A stretch of 47,358 nt of DNA from contig NZ_LWHO01000004.1 in the NCBI RefSeq assembly GCF_001642025.1, positions 1 through 47,358 on the forward strand. The letters are read 5' to 3'. Numbering within the stretch: position 1 is the first letter of the stretch; every line of letters begins with the position of its first letter. Below, in pieces: positions 35,775 to 44,245 of the stretch. The notes beneath the pieces were generated by a model. It was not told the DNA's origin. It ran no database searches and saw only the letters and a list, made by a program, of their open reading frames with translations. A program made the position numbers and the translations under genes. The stretch comes from Cutibacterium namnetense. GTDB taxonomy: Bacteria > Actinomycetota > Actinomycetes > Propionibacteriales > Propionibacteriaceae.

Positions 35775-36917
35775 TCACAGCCCGAACTGGCCAAGCCATT
35801 GCAGGGACTGCTCGGCATACGGTGCGTACACACTGACGCGGTGTCCGCCACCCGGAAGCATGATAAACGCGAACTGCTTCATGCCTTTAGCGACATGGTA
35901 AAATTGACCGCCGTCCGGGCCGACCTGCCCGTTGGAGACCACCGGTTCACGACCAGGCCCCCAGCTCTGTAAATCGTTGGGATTGAGCACGGACAGAAAC
36001 CGCACGGTGCGCTCAACCTTGCGCTCCTGAACCCTACGCACCACCGAGTTCTTGGCTGTGAAGGGTCGGGCCATGCTCGCGATGCGCGGATTCTCAAACA
36101 TCGGATGGTAGTACCCGCCCAAAGAGAACCCGGCATTGAAAGTTCTGGGGTATTTGGTCGACAGATTGGCAGCGCAGTAGCCACCGGTGCTCCACCCACT
36201 GATGAACCGCGACCCGCGCTCGTGACCGACCCGGTAGTGCGACTCGATCTGCGGGATGACAGTCTTCATAATCCACGATTCGTGCTTGTACGGGCCAACG
36301 TCAACGCACTCACTGTCAATGCCATTGCGGATCCTGCCTGGCAAAAACACGATGACGAAGGGATTAACCTTCCTGCCCTTGATGAGCTCGGTTGCTGGAT
36401 CTATCAGGTTGATCGACTGGTTGTCATGCGCGCCGGTGTCATTGACGCCCCCGATGTAAAACAGCACCGGGAATCGGGTGCCATGTTCAGATTTTTCAAA
36501 GTACTGGGGCGGAAGCCAGACCTGAACGTACGCATATTGGGCATCGGCACCGGGCATCGTCATGCCCGTCACCTGCCCGTCGGGATGGGGATTGGACTTA
36601 CTGATCGGAATATCCTTGACCCTCGTGCGTCGGATCGGCACCAGATCATGAACTGGCCCCTCTGGTTGAACCTCTCCCAACAGGTCAGACCACGACGTGA
36701 AAAACCCATATTCGCGGTTGGTGTAAAGAAATACGCCGGTGATCAGTAAGGCCTGCGCGAGCAGAATCACCACGAGATGGCCGAGACCGCGCAGGATCTT
36801 GCGCCACCAGCTTCCCGTACTCATAACCGTTCGCCAGGTGACGAAAGCTAGAGGTAAAGCGAAGGCCGCAACAAGCACCGTTACACACAGCTTGTGGCTG
36901 AGAATACTAACCATCAT
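35775..36917 (-). CDS. Membrane-anchored esterase, antigen-85/esterase D-like
   Basis: About 380 residues. Two N-terminal TM segments (about 10-27 and 46-65) are followed by an extracytoplasmic alpha/beta-hydrolase domain. The nucleophile is probably S243 in GWSTGGYCA, with a C-terminal His in PGGGHRVSVYAPY. The fold resembles the esterase/mycolyltransferase (Ag85/FrmB-like) family. ATG 36917 is followed by a second ATG; an upstream frame to 36956 is unlikely. Function and substrate unknown; mycolates are not expected in Propionibacteriaceae. Same strand as ftsY, 49 bp after it. Confidence 0.8.
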   Translation of the reverse strand: MMVSILSHKLCVTVLVAAFALPLAFVTWRTVMSTGSWWRKILRGLGHLVVILLAQALLITGVFLYTNREYGFFTSWSDLLGEVQPEGPVHDLVPIRRTRVKDIPISKSNPHPDGQVTGMTMPGADAQYAYVQVWLPPQYFEKSEHGTRFPVLFYIGGVNDTGAHDNQSINLIDPATELIKGRKVNPFVIVFLPGRIRNGIDSECVDVGPYKHESWIMKTVIPQIESHYRVGHERGSRFISGWSTGGYCAANLSTKYPRTFNAGFSLGGYYHPMFENPRIASMARPFTAKNSVVRRVQERKVERTVRFLSVLNPNDLQSWGPGREPVVSNGQVGPDGGQFYHVAKGMKQFAFIMLPGGGHRVSVYAPYAEQSLQWLGQFGL

Positions 36918-36966
36918 GACCCCACAGGTCGGGGCACACCACGTGATATCTGTCACTTATCGGACC

Positions 36967-38157
36967 TCAGTGCTCGGCAGGATCGTCACCCATGAGACCG
37001 GTAACAAAGTCATCAGCATCAAAGGGGGCCAGGTCGTCAGCGCCCTCGCCAAGACCGATAAGCTTGACCGGCACTCCTAGCTCACGCTGCACCTGAACAA
37101 CGATCCCACCTTTCGCGGAGCCGTCAAGCTTTGACAACACGATGCCAGTCACGTCGACGACCTCCGAGAAGATGCGAGCCTGGGCCAAACCATTCTGCCC
37201 CGTGGTGGCGTCCAGGACAAGTAACACTTCGCTCACCGGTGCCAGCTTCTCGATGACGCGCTTGACCTTGCCCAGCTCGTCCATGAGGCCAGCCTTGGTG
37301 TGAAGCCGGCCAGCAGTATCAACGAGCACGACGTCAACACCCTCATCGATGCCAGCCTGAACGGCCTCGTAAGCAACGGAGGCAGGATCAGCGCCTTCGT
37401 CCTTGTGGATGGTGCGCACACCAACGCGCTCTCCCCATGTCTCCAACTGCTCGCCAGCAGCGGCACGGAACGTATCTGCTGCGCCAAGGAGGACCGTCTT
37501 TCCCTCGGCAACAAAGACACGCGCCAGTTTGCCGCAGGTAGTCGTTTTACCCGTGCCATTGACCCCCACCATGAGGACGACGGACGGTTTGCCTTCCGGG
37601 TGATCTAGGTTAATAGACCGATCCGTGTCCGGTCCGACAAGATCGACCAGCTCACGGTGCAGGACCTCGCGGGCATGAGCCGGGTCAGAGATACCATCAA
37701 TAGCCAACTCCGAACGCAGTTTCTCGACGAGTTCCGTCGTCGGACCAACGCCCAGGTCGGAGGTAATGAGGGTGGTCTCGAAGTCGTCCCAGGCCTCATC
37801 GTCGAGCTTGTCAGCGCTCAGCAACTCGGCCAGGCCACGAGCAAGTGCGTTGTTGCTGTTGGCCAACCGGCGACGCAGTCGGGCCATCCGTGACCCTGGC
37901 GCCTCGGGCGTCTCGACCGCTGGTCCGGCGATCTGCGATGTTTCTGGCTCCGGGTGCTCCACAGCAGTCGCGCCACCGGCCTCAGACTCCACTTCGGGAG
38001 CTGCTTTCCCACCTTCCGTGGGAGCCGGGGGCACTTGGGCAGGCTTAGACCCCTCACGCAGAGCCTTACGCCGCGAAATCCCAGCAGTGACGGCGGCAAC
38101 CACCGTCACCAGGATAAGTATGCCGAAGATGATCCAGATCAGGATTATGGGGTTCAC
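36967..38157 (-). CDS. ftsY: Signal recognition particle receptor FtsY
   Basis: SRP receptor GTPase at the membrane, 396 residues. One N-terminal TM helix (about 4-27), then a Pro/Glu/Ala-rich linker (about 30-90), then the NG domain with GVNGTGKTT (198-206), DTAGRLHTKAG and TKLDGSAKGG. The TM anchor is typical of actinobacterial FtsY. In many relatives smc precedes it; here a small membrane protein does. Confidence 0.96.
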   Translation of the reverse strand: MNPIILIWIIFGILILVTVVAAVTAGISRRKALREGSKPAQVPPAPTEGGKAAPEVESEAGGATAVEHPEPETSQIAGPAVETPEAPGSRMARLRRRLANSNNALARGLAELLSADKLDDEAWDDFETTLITSDLGVGPTTELVEKLRSELAIDGISDPAHAREVLHRELVDLVGPDTDRSINLDHPEGKPSVVLMVGVNGTGKTTTCGKLARVFVAEGKTVLLGAADTFRAAAGEQLETWGERVGVRTIHKDEGADPASVAYEAVQAGIDEGVDVVLVDTAGRLHTKAGLMDELGKVKRVIEKLAPVSEVLLVLDATTGQNGLAQARIFSEVVDVTGIVLSKLDGSAKGGIVVQVQRELGVPVKLIGLGEGADDLAPFDADDFVTGLMGDDPAEH

Positions 38158-38207
38158 GTTCGCCGATATTAGTCGGTCAGCTCACAAAACCACGAGGATG
38201 ATTCGCC

Positions 38208-38375
38208 TCAGCGACGTCGAACACCGCTGAGATCTTCCCCAACACGGGTCGCGGTGTGACGCCAAAAGCTGGCATCGGGATCGGCACCAGGATGGCGTAG
38301 CCCCAACATCACCACAGCGCAGACGCCCAGGGCGACCGCGAGAATCAGGACCATCGCAATGATGAAGATGACCAT
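38208..38375 (-). CDS. Small single-pass membrane protein, 55 residues
   Basis: A short open frame between ftsY and the GtrA gene. ATG 38375 is preceded by GGAAAGG 10 nt away. The first ~26 residues are a strong TM helix (MVIFIIAMVLILAVALGVCA and onward), then a soluble tail ending SGVRRR with a conserved-looking DASFWRHTATRVGEDL. Shape and ribosome-binding site support a real gene. No family recognised. Confidence 0.6.
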   Translation of the reverse strand: MVIFIIAMVLILAVALGVCAVVMLGLRHPGADPDASFWRHTATRVGEDLSGVRRR

Positions 38376-38434
38376 CCGAGAACGACCTTTCCGTCAGGGT
38401 ACGCAAATGCAGAGTACCCGAGATGCCGCGCTCC

Positions 38435-39049
38435 CTAGCGCGACTCGGCTACCTTGTCGTCATCAAGACTTTCGGGAGTCACCGCACAGGCAGCCACCGG
38501 ACGCTCTCCGGAGTGCTTCACCGTTCGGAAGGTCCACAACTTATTGACGACGAAGTTGATAGGCATTGTCACGACGATGGCGAAGATCTGGGACCAGTAC
38601 TCGCGTGACTGGATCCCCCTCCCCTCGTTAAACCACGGCTCGGGCAGGTAAATCGGAGAGGTCGGGTTAGTAAAGAAGATCTTGATAAACATACCGATGA
38701 TGGCGGCTACCGATCCCACGGCAAAGAAAGGCCAGAATTCACGCCACCATCCTCGCCGGTACTCCCGCTTGAACGTCCAAGAACGGTTGAGTTGGAAGTT
38801 CGTAATGTTGGCCACCACGAAACCGACTAGCCACACCAGACTAGTGAAGCGGAAATTCCACTCGGTACCCGCAAAGTTAAACAGGATGTCCTGGGCATGC
38901 TCAGTACCGCCGTTCGCCTTATTCATGATGATGGCGACGATGATGTTGACCAGAAACCCAGATCCACCGACGACCCCGAACTTGATGAATTCAATCAAGT
39001 GACGCTTCTTGATGCGTCTCCCCGCAGGTGTCGTCGACTCAGTAATCAC
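38435..39049 (-). CDS. GtrA-family membrane protein
   Basis: 204 residues, four predicted TM helices, GtrA signature FIKFGVVGGSGFLVN and NFQLNRSWTFKR, second repeat-like NFVVNKLWTFR near the C-terminus. The family is linked to export or flipping of lipid-linked sugars for cell-surface glycans. GTG 39049 lies 7 nt after a -10-like TATTAT (39062-39057), fitting a leaderless mRNA; the frame also permits GTG 39097. No glycosyltransferase gene is adjacent. Confidence 0.85.
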   Translation of the reverse strand: MITESTTPAGRRIKKRHLIEFIKFGVVGGSGFLVNIIVAIIMNKANGGTEHAQDILFNFAGTEWNFRFTSLVWLVGFVVANITNFQLNRSWTFKREYRRGWWREFWPFFAVGSVAAIIGMFIKIFFTNPTSPIYLPEPWFNEGRGIQSREYWSQIFAIVVTMPINFVVNKLWTFRTVKHSGERPVAACAVTPESLDDDKVAESR

Positions 39050-39146
39050 TCCCGATATAATAGACCCGATACTGAGACACCTGAAAACACGGGCCACGTC
39101 CTCTCGGCCATATCCGATTGAGAGCGGGGCTGATGCGTCCAGAAAG

Positions 39147-39266
39147 GCGCAATCGCCGGCATCTCAGACACCGGTACGAGCTCCGGTTAGTGAAGTGCTC
39201 GCGCACCATCGGGGTGCCACAACGCTTACAAGGCTTATCCTCTCGCCCCATAGGCATCAAGCGACC
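39147..39266 (-). pseudogene. Diverged partial copy of the mutM 3' end (zinc finger)
   Basis: On the minus strand residues GREDKPCKRCGTPMVREHF then TNRSSYRCLRCRRLR match the end of the intact MutM in this window (GREDEPCPRCGTPIVRESF). All four zinc cysteines are kept, but nothing upstream of the finger is present. DNA identity is only moderate, so the copy is old or came from a relative. It is about 1 kb from the true mutM end, in the same orientation, with hicAB between. Confidence 0.75.
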
Positions 39267-39408
39267 GATCAGGTAGCCCAACTACATCAGCAATGCACGT
39301 TGATACGTCAAACGAGTCTTACCTTCTCTTGTTCGGCGACGCGAACATCGGATCGGGCCAGCAGCTATCTCCAGCAGCCCCGCCTCTAGGACGCCAGTCA
39401 CTTCTCTC

Positions 39409-39428
39409 TGGTACCACATGTAGTACCA
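39409..39428. promoter_or_regulatory. Putative HicB operator
   Basis: Inverted repeat TGGTAC-N8-GTACCA ending 7 bp before the hicA ATG and overlapping a weak -10-like TAGTAC. Position and symmetry fit autoregulation by the RHH domain of HicB. Binding is inferred. Confidence 0.55.
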
Positions 39429-39435
39429 TTGAGCC

Positions 39436-39681
39436 ATGTCAAGCGTTGCCAAGATCCTCGCTTCCATGCGAGCCAATCCACGCAACATCGACTATGCCGA
39501 CTTGTTCCGCGTGTGCGAGGAGTTCTTCGGAGCAGCCAGGAACACCGGCGGCTCGCACGCCGTCTTCAAGACCCCATGGCCCGGCGACCCGCGGGTCAAC
39601 ATCCAGAACAACCACGGCAAGGCCAAGGCATACCAAGTCCGACAGGTGCTCCAAGCAATCGAGAAGTTGAAGGAACAGTGA
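39436..39681 (+). CDS. hicA: HicA-family toxin (mRNA interferase)
   Basis: 81 residues with the double-stranded-RNA-binding-like fold of HicA. The catalytic histidine is H41 in NTGGSHAVFKTPWPG, the position expected for the family, followed by VNIQNNHGKAKAYQVRQVL. Cleaves mRNA when free of antitoxin. No Shine-Dalgarno sequence is seen before the ATG; it may be leaderless. The stop overlaps the hicB start (TGATG). Confidence 0.88.
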   Translation: MSSVAKILASMRANPRNIDYADLFRVCEEFFGAARNTGGSHAVFKTPWPGDPRVNIQNNHGKAKAYQVRQVLQAIEKLKEQ

Positions 39682-40022
39682 TGAGCCAGACGATCATCGA
39701 CCCCGCACGCTACAGCTTCCGCGTGACCTGGTCCCCCGAGGACGCCGAGTTCATCGCCACGTGCGTCGAGTTCCCCTCGCTGTCGTGGCTGGCCGGTACG
39801 CCCGAGGAAGCGCTGACTGGGCTGCGGATCGTCATCGACGAGGTCATCGACGACATGCGCGCCAATGACGAACCTGTGCCCGAACCCCTGTCCACCCGGC
39901 ACTACTCCGGGAAGTTCCAACTCCGACTTGGCGAGGACCTGCATCGGCGACTCGTGATCGAGGCTGCAGAGCAGCACCTCAGCCTGAACCAGTACGTCAC
40001 GCGCAAACTGGCCGTCTCCTGA
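39681..40022 (+). CDS. hicB: HicB-family antitoxin
   Basis: 113 residues. The N-terminal degenerate RNase-H-like domain (WSPEDAEFIATCVEFPSLSWLAGTPEEA pattern) binds the toxin. The C-terminal ribbon-helix-helix (FQLRLGEDLHRRLVIEAAEQ, then LSLNQYVTRKLA) binds DNA. Start ATG 39681 overlaps the hicA stop by 1 nt, so expression is coupled. The pair lies between the two mutM 3' ends, suggesting arrival by transfer. Confidence 0.9.
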   Translation: MSQTIIDPARYSFRVTWSPEDAEFIATCVEFPSLSWLAGTPEEALTGLRIVIDEVIDDMRANDEPVPEPLSTRHYSGKFQLRLGEDLHRRLVIEAAEQHLSLNQYVTRKLAVS

Positions 40023-40155
40023 GCACCAGAAATGTCACTCGTCCCGAGCGCAATTCCTGGGCAAGCCGCAGTCACTTCAATCGCTAACTCCGCAGGCAGG
40101 ACGGAGACCCCGCCTACTATTTACGATTCAACTTCACAGATGCGGCCACCCAGGA

Positions 40156-40998
40156 TCACCGTAGTCTCTGACACCTCGGGCACCGGAACGAGCTCCGGTT
40201 CATGAAAGACTCGCGTACGATCGGCGTCCCACATCGGGGGCAGGGCTCATCCTCCCGGCCGTAGGCATCCAAAACGCGGGAAAACCACCCCGGTTCCCCG
40301 TTGACGTTGACATAAAGGGAATCGAAAGAGGTACCGCCCTGAGACATGGCCTCTGCCATAACATCGCGGGCCGTCTGTAACAATTCCACCGCTTCGGATT
40401 GGCTCAGGCGAGAGCACGGCGTCTCGGGGTGACGGCGGACCCGCCAAAGAGTTTCGTCGGCATATATATTGCCGATCCCGGAGACGAGGGTCTGATCGAG
40501 CAAACTCCTCTTAATGGTGGACCTGCGTGCGCACAGCCGTCGCGCTACCTCGTCAGCGTCGAAGCACTCCTCAAATGGATCGGGAGCGATATGGGTCACC
40601 GGACCGGGGATACCGTCAAGGAGCGGGGTCAGGGTCAATCCGCCGAAGGTGCGCTGGTCGAGGAAGCGCAGGTCACGACCTTCGTCGAGGGCGATGACAA
40701 TGCGGGTATGGCGATGCTGCGGGGCATGACGGTCAACGACACGGAAATGACCGCTCATGCCCAGATGAGCCAATAACGCGGTGTCATCATCAAGGACGAA
40801 CCACAGATACTTACCTCGACGGCTCACGGCAGTGAGTTGACGACCGGTCAAGACCGTCTCGAAAAATGCGGCATCCTCTGGTTCACCGCTGGGACGCAGA
40901 CCGCGAGCATCAACGACATCGACGCTCTCGACGACAGCCGGAATGACGAGATTTTCAAGCCCGGCTCGAACTGTCTCAACCTCAGGGAGCTCAGGCAC
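40156..40998 (-). CDS. mutM: Formamidopyrimidine-DNA glycosylase
   Basis: Base-excision repair glycosylase/AP lyase for 8-oxoguanine. 280 residues. The N-terminus [10 protein letters not shown] gives catalytic Pro2 and Glu3. A helix-two-turn-helix region (RSLLDQTLVSGIGNIYADE) and a C-terminal zinc finger with C253, C256, C273 and C276 are present. GTG 40998 overlaps the rnc stop. Its 3' end is the parent-like sequence of the fragment at 39147-39266. Confidence 0.96.
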   Translation of the reverse strand: MPELPEVETVRAGLENLVIPAVVESVDVVDARGLRPSGEPEDAAFFETVLTGRQLTAVSRRGKYLWFVLDDDTALLAHLGMSGHFRVVDRHAPQHRHTRIVIALDEGRDLRFLDQRTFGGLTLTPLLDGIPGPVTHIAPDPFEECFDADEVARRLCARRSTIKRSLLDQTLVSGIGNIYADETLWRVRRHPETPCSRLSQSEAVELLQTARDVMAEAMSQGGTSFDSLYVNVNGEPGWFSRVLDAYGREDEPCPRCGTPIVRESFMNRSSFRCPRCQRLR

Positions 40999-41770
40999 CT
41001 GTGCGAGAGTCTGGCTTCAGCGCACAGACAGCAAGGCGAGCCGCACCTTGCTCCGCCTCTTTCTTGTTGTGGCCGGTGTAGGCAGCATGCAACTTCCCGT
41101 CCACATTCGCTCTGGCACAGTAGCGACGATTGTGGTCTGGTCCGGATCCGACGATCTCATATCGCGGAGCATCAAAGCCATGCTCAGCGCAGTACTCCTG
41201 CAAGACCGTCTTCCAGTCAGTGCCCGCGCCGGAGCGATTTGCCTCGTCAACGAGGGGATCGAAGAGGTGGTGGACCAGGCGCAGCGCATCCGGAAGCCCG
41301 GACGACACCTCAACAGCACCCAACAGTGCCTCGGTAGTGTCGGCGAGGATCGACGTCTTGTCGTGGCCGCCAGTACGTTCCTCTCCTCTGCCCAATTTGA
41401 TCCGAGGACCAATGCCGAGTTGCCGGGCGAGCTGCCCTAACGAGACAGTGCTCACAACGGCCGACCTCAACTTGGCCAGCTGACCTTCGGGCTTATCTGG
41501 GAACGCTCGGTACAAATAGTCCGTGACGCCAACCTCAAGGATGGCGTCACCTAAAAACTCCAGCCTCTCATTCGTGGGAATCCCACCGTTTTCGAAGGCA
41601 TACGAGCGGTGTGTCAGCGCAAGATCGAGGAGCTGGGGATCACATCGGATTCCCAACTCCTCGAGAAGGGCAAGGAAAGGCCAACCCTCAACGTCGGGGC
41701 GACCGATATTCTGGTCCCTGCTTGCGTGCACGGCGTCGATCTCAGACCTCGACAACCTGACGGCGGTCAC
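40991..41770 (-). CDS. rnc: Ribonuclease III
   Basis: Double-strand-specific RNase for rRNA processing, about 259 residues. The RNase III signature [14 protein letters not shown] is at 67-80, and a C-terminal double-stranded-RNA-binding domain spans about 180-255. GTG 41770 lies inside the end of rpmF; GTG 41731, just after the rpmF stop, is an alternative giving 246 residues. Overlaps mutM by 8 bp. Confidence 0.94.
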   Translation of the reverse strand: MTAVRLSRSEIDAVHASRDQNIGRPDVEGWPFLALLEELGIRCDPQLLDLALTHRSYAFENGGIPTNERLEFLGDAILEVGVTDYLYRAFPDKPEGQLAKLRSAVVSTVSLGQLARQLGIGPRIKLGRGEERTGGHDKTSILADTTEALLGAVEVSSGLPDALRLVHHLFDPLVDEANRSGAGTDWKTVLQEYCAEHGFDAPRYEIVGSGPDHNRRYCARANVDGKLHAAYTGHNKKEAEQGAARLAVCALKPDSRTGA

Positions 41771-41933
41771 CGCGAGCGCCGTATCCGCCGCATGAGGGGC
41801 AGGCAGTGTGAGGCAGGTGTTTCTCGCCGCAGGCCGGGTTGGCGCAGGTCACGAGTTTGGTGGCAACCGTTTTCCACTGCGAACGACGGTGCCGGGTGTT
41901 GCTGCGGGACATCTTCCGCTTCGGGACGGCCAC
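41742..41933 (-). CDS. rpmF: 50S ribosomal protein L32
   Basis: 63 residues beginning [20 protein letters not shown], with a zinc ribbon of CANPACG and CPSCGGYG. The four cysteines mark the zinc-binding (C+) form. AAGGAGA is 5 nt before GTG 41933. It lies between the DUF177 gene and rnc, the usual order. Confidence 0.95.
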   Translation of the reverse strand: MAVPKRKMSRSNTRHRRSQWKTVATKLVTCANPACGEKHLPHTACPSCGGYGARGDRRQVVEV

Positions 41934-41996
41934 AATCTTCTCCTTGGTGTGCTTCAGGGGCGGCACCCGCGCACGGCGGCTGCCTATGGGGAACGT

Positions 41997-42557
41997 TCAG
42001 GACCGATCCAAGTCATCCTCGCCGACCAGACCCTTAAGGGCCGCCCAGCGTGGGTCGATCCGATCCGGATGGTCATGCCCAGGATCATCGTTGAGGTTGG
42101 CGCCACAGTCTGGGCATAGCCCGGCACAGTCATCGCGACACAGCGGGCTGAACGGACAGTTCAACACGACCGCGGCGCGCACGACCGGGTCAAGGTCGAT
42201 AGTCTCCTCGGCACTGACCCGACTGGCATCCTCCTCGGCCTCCTTGTCGGGGTAGAAGTACAGCTCCTGGACGTCAAGAAGGAGTTCCTCCTTGAGGGGA
42301 TCCAAGCAGCGAGAGCACTCCCCCTTCAGGGTGGTCTCGACGGTCCCGGTCACGAGAACCCCCTCTCCAACCGACTCCATGCGGAGATCAAGTTCGAGCG
42401 GAGAGCCCTCGGGAACGCCGATCATGTCGACACCGAGATCCGCTGGAGCGGGTACCGTCCGTTGAACCCGGATCATCTGACCCACTTGCCGACGCAACGA
42501 ATGAGTCTCGAGAACGAGACCCGAGTACGCGTCGGGGTGGCGATGGGTGGTGTTCAT
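41997..42557 (-). CDS. DUF177/YceD family protein
   Basis: 186 residues of the YceD family, encoded next to rpmF in most bacteria and linked to 23S rRNA accumulation. Two cysteine pairs are visible: CSRCLDPL (near residues 80-87) and CPFSPLCRDDCAGLCPDCGANL (near 132-153), a likely zinc site. An acidic C-terminus follows. Start ATG 42557. First gene of DUF177-rpmF-rnc-mutM, divergent from the sugar ABC operon. Confidence 0.92.
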   Translation of the reverse strand: MNTTHRHPDAYSGLVLETHSLRRQVGQMIRVQRTVPAPADLGVDMIGVPEGSPLELDLRMESVGEGVLVTGTVETTLKGECSRCLDPLKEELLLDVQELYFYPDKEAEEDASRVSAEETIDLDPVVRAAVVLNCPFSPLCRDDCAGLCPDCGANLNDDPGHDHPDRIDPRWAALKGLVGEDDLDRS

Positions 42558-42734
42558 CGCAAAGATCCCTTCGACCAGTGGAACACGACGACGTCATGAC
42601 CGGCTAACTACTCTACATGGTCGCTTCGGCTGGAACCAAAATCTTAGGTTCTCCATGCGGGTGCATGCGTGCCCCCGACCCGAGGGCGCCGCCACAGGCA
42701 GAGTAACGCTGACCGTGCTAGCCGCCCGAACACC

Positions 42735-42764
42735 TTGACGGTCGACTCAGGTTCGAGCAATACT
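42735..42764 (+). promoter_or_regulatory. Promoter of the sugar ABC operon
   Basis: -35 TTGACG (42735-42740) and a -10-like AATACT (42759-42764), 18 nt apart. The LacI-type operator follows directly at the expected transcription start. The 293-bp spacer (42558-42850) has no ORF of note. Confidence 0.45.
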
Positions 42765-42766
42765 GT

Positions 42767-42782
42767 ACTAAAGCGTATTAGT
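42767..42782. promoter_or_regulatory. LacI-family operator before the sugar ABC operon
   Basis: ACTAAAGCGTATTAGT, an imperfect palindrome (12 of 16 positions symmetric) with the central CG typical of LacI-family sites. It overlaps the likely start of transcription, so a bound repressor would block the operon. A related site lies at 47237-47252 beside the lacI-type gene. Confidence 0.6.
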
Positions 42783-42850
42783 TTGGCAAGAACCGGCACC
42801 AACGGTGGTGCTGGATCCTAGGACCCATTTCTGAGGGAAGAGGCAAGATC

Positions 42851-44161
42851 ATGGGAAACCTCACCATCGGTCGACGTCAGCTGCTCGGCGGCACCGCTGC
42901 GCTAGCGTCCGTGCTCGCTGCCAGCGCATGTGGCATGAGTGGCTCGAATGACAAGTCGTCGAGTCAGGCATCTATTAATCCCTCCGCCAAACTCGAGGGC
43001 AGCATCCAATTTCAAACCTGGTCCCTCAAGAACGAGAAGTTCACTCCCTACTTCGACAAGCTCGTCAAGTCCTTTGAAAAGGAGCATCCCGGAACCACCA
43101 TCAAGTGGGTCGACCAGCCGGGCGAGGGATATGAGGAAAAAGTCCAGCAGCAAGCCACCGCTGGACAGCTTCCCGATGTGGTCAACATACCGCCAAACTT
43201 CGCGTGGCAGCTTTGCAAAGCTAACAAGGTCATGGACCTCAAGAAGGCTGACGCAGCAGCCATCGATAAGTACACGAAGGGCGGCATTGACGCCTATAGC
43301 TTCGACGGTTACGACGGCGTCTACGGCTACCCGTGGTACCTCGGAACTGACCTGAACTGGTGGAACACCGAAGCTTTCGAAAAGTACGGTCTCGATCCCA
43401 AGAAACTACCAAGCACGCTTGATGAGCTTTATGCCCAAGCGATCACGATGGCCGAGAAGTCCCACGGCACGATGCCCCTCATCTCCACCGCGCCAACTCT
43501 CGGTGATCTTGCCGCCCAAGGTGTCGAGGTCTACAAAAACGGAAAATTCACCTTCAACACCGACCAGGCCGTCGGGATCATCCAGAAGTATGTCGAGCTT
43601 TACGCCAAGAAGGCTATGCCCCCCGAAGTGCTGCAGAACAATTACCTCGGTAACTCGAAGCTATTTATCCAGGGCAAGGTAGCGTGGACCACTGGCTCGG
43701 CCTCCTTCCCCGTCGACCTCAAGAAGAAAGCGCCTAACCTCCTCCCCCACGTCGCCATGACCGCACACATCGGCGTCCCACCGTTGTTCGTGCAGGGCAT
43801 CTGCGTCTCCGCAGACTCGAAGAACCCCAATCTGGCCCTGGCATTCGCCCAGTACGCCACCAACAACGCCAACCAGGTCGATTTCGTCAAACTTGCACAG
43901 GGCTTCCTGCCGGGAACCAAGGAAGCCAATGAGAACCCAGACTCCTTCACCTCCGTCATCTCCGATCCGCAGATGAAGAAAGCTGCCGAAGCCCTTGCCG
44001 ACGAGATGAAGACCGCCAAGATCGGTGAGCCCATGGCCTACACCGACGCCATGAAGACCTATGTCGGTCAGCAGTTCTCCTCGGCAATGCGAGGCGATGC
44101 CTCGGCTAAGGACGCGCTCGACACCGCCGTCAAGTATTGCAACGACCACCTCGCCAAGTGA
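42851..44161 (+). CDS. Sugar ABC transporter substrate-binding lipoprotein
   Basis: 436 residues, CUT1-type extracellular solute-binding protein. The N-terminus GRRQLLGGTAA resembles a twin-arginine signal and ends in a lipobox-like AASAC (Cys27), so it is probably lipid-anchored. The mature domain begins SIQFQTWSLKNEKFTPYFD, typical of family 1 solute-binding proteins. GGGAAGAGG is 7 nt before the ATG. First gene of a three-gene importer. The sugar is not identifiable. Confidence 0.92.
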   Translation: MGNLTIGRRQLLGGTAALASVLAASACGMSGSNDKSSSQASINPSAKLEGSIQFQTWSLKNEKFTPYFDKLVKSFEKEHPGTTIKWVDQPGEGYEEKVQQQATAGQLPDVVNIPPNFAWQLCKANKVMDLKKADAAAIDKYTKGGIDAYSFDGYDGVYGYPWYLGTDLNWWNTEAFEKYGLDPKKLPSTLDELYAQAITMAEKSHGTMPLISTAPTLGDLAAQGVEVYKNGKFTFNTDQAVGIIQKYVELYAKKAMPPEVLQNNYLGNSKLFIQGKVAWTTGSASFPVDLKKKAPNLLPHVAMTAHIGVPPLFVQGICVSADSKNPNLALAFAQYATNNANQVDFVKLAQGFLPGTKEANENPDSFTSVISDPQMKKAAEALADEMKTAKIGEPMAYTDAMKTYVGQQFSSAMRGDASAKDALDTAVKYCNDHLAK

Positions 44162-44165
44162 TCTT

Positions 44166-44199
44166 CCTGCTGGCTCCGCCCTGCTGCGGGGCCAGCAGG
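44166..44199 (+). promoter_or_regulatory. Intercistronic stem-loop after the binding-protein gene
   Basis: 14-bp continuous stem (CCTGCTGGCTCCGC with GCGGGGCCAGCAGG, one U-G) and 6-nt loop, starting 4 bp after the stop. Such hairpins typically protect the binding-protein mRNA and lower permease expression. No U-run follows, so full termination is unlikely. Confidence 0.75.
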
Positions 44200-44245
44200 A
44201 TCGTCGTCGACATCGCCTACCTACCTCGCCCAAGGATTGCACTCC

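Noticed and set aside
39039-39281. 80-codon frame as a complete small zinc-finger gene
   Set aside because: The conserved part is only the mutM-like finger (39147-39266). The remainder overlaps the gtrA start on the same strand and has no homology, so I treat it as a fragment.
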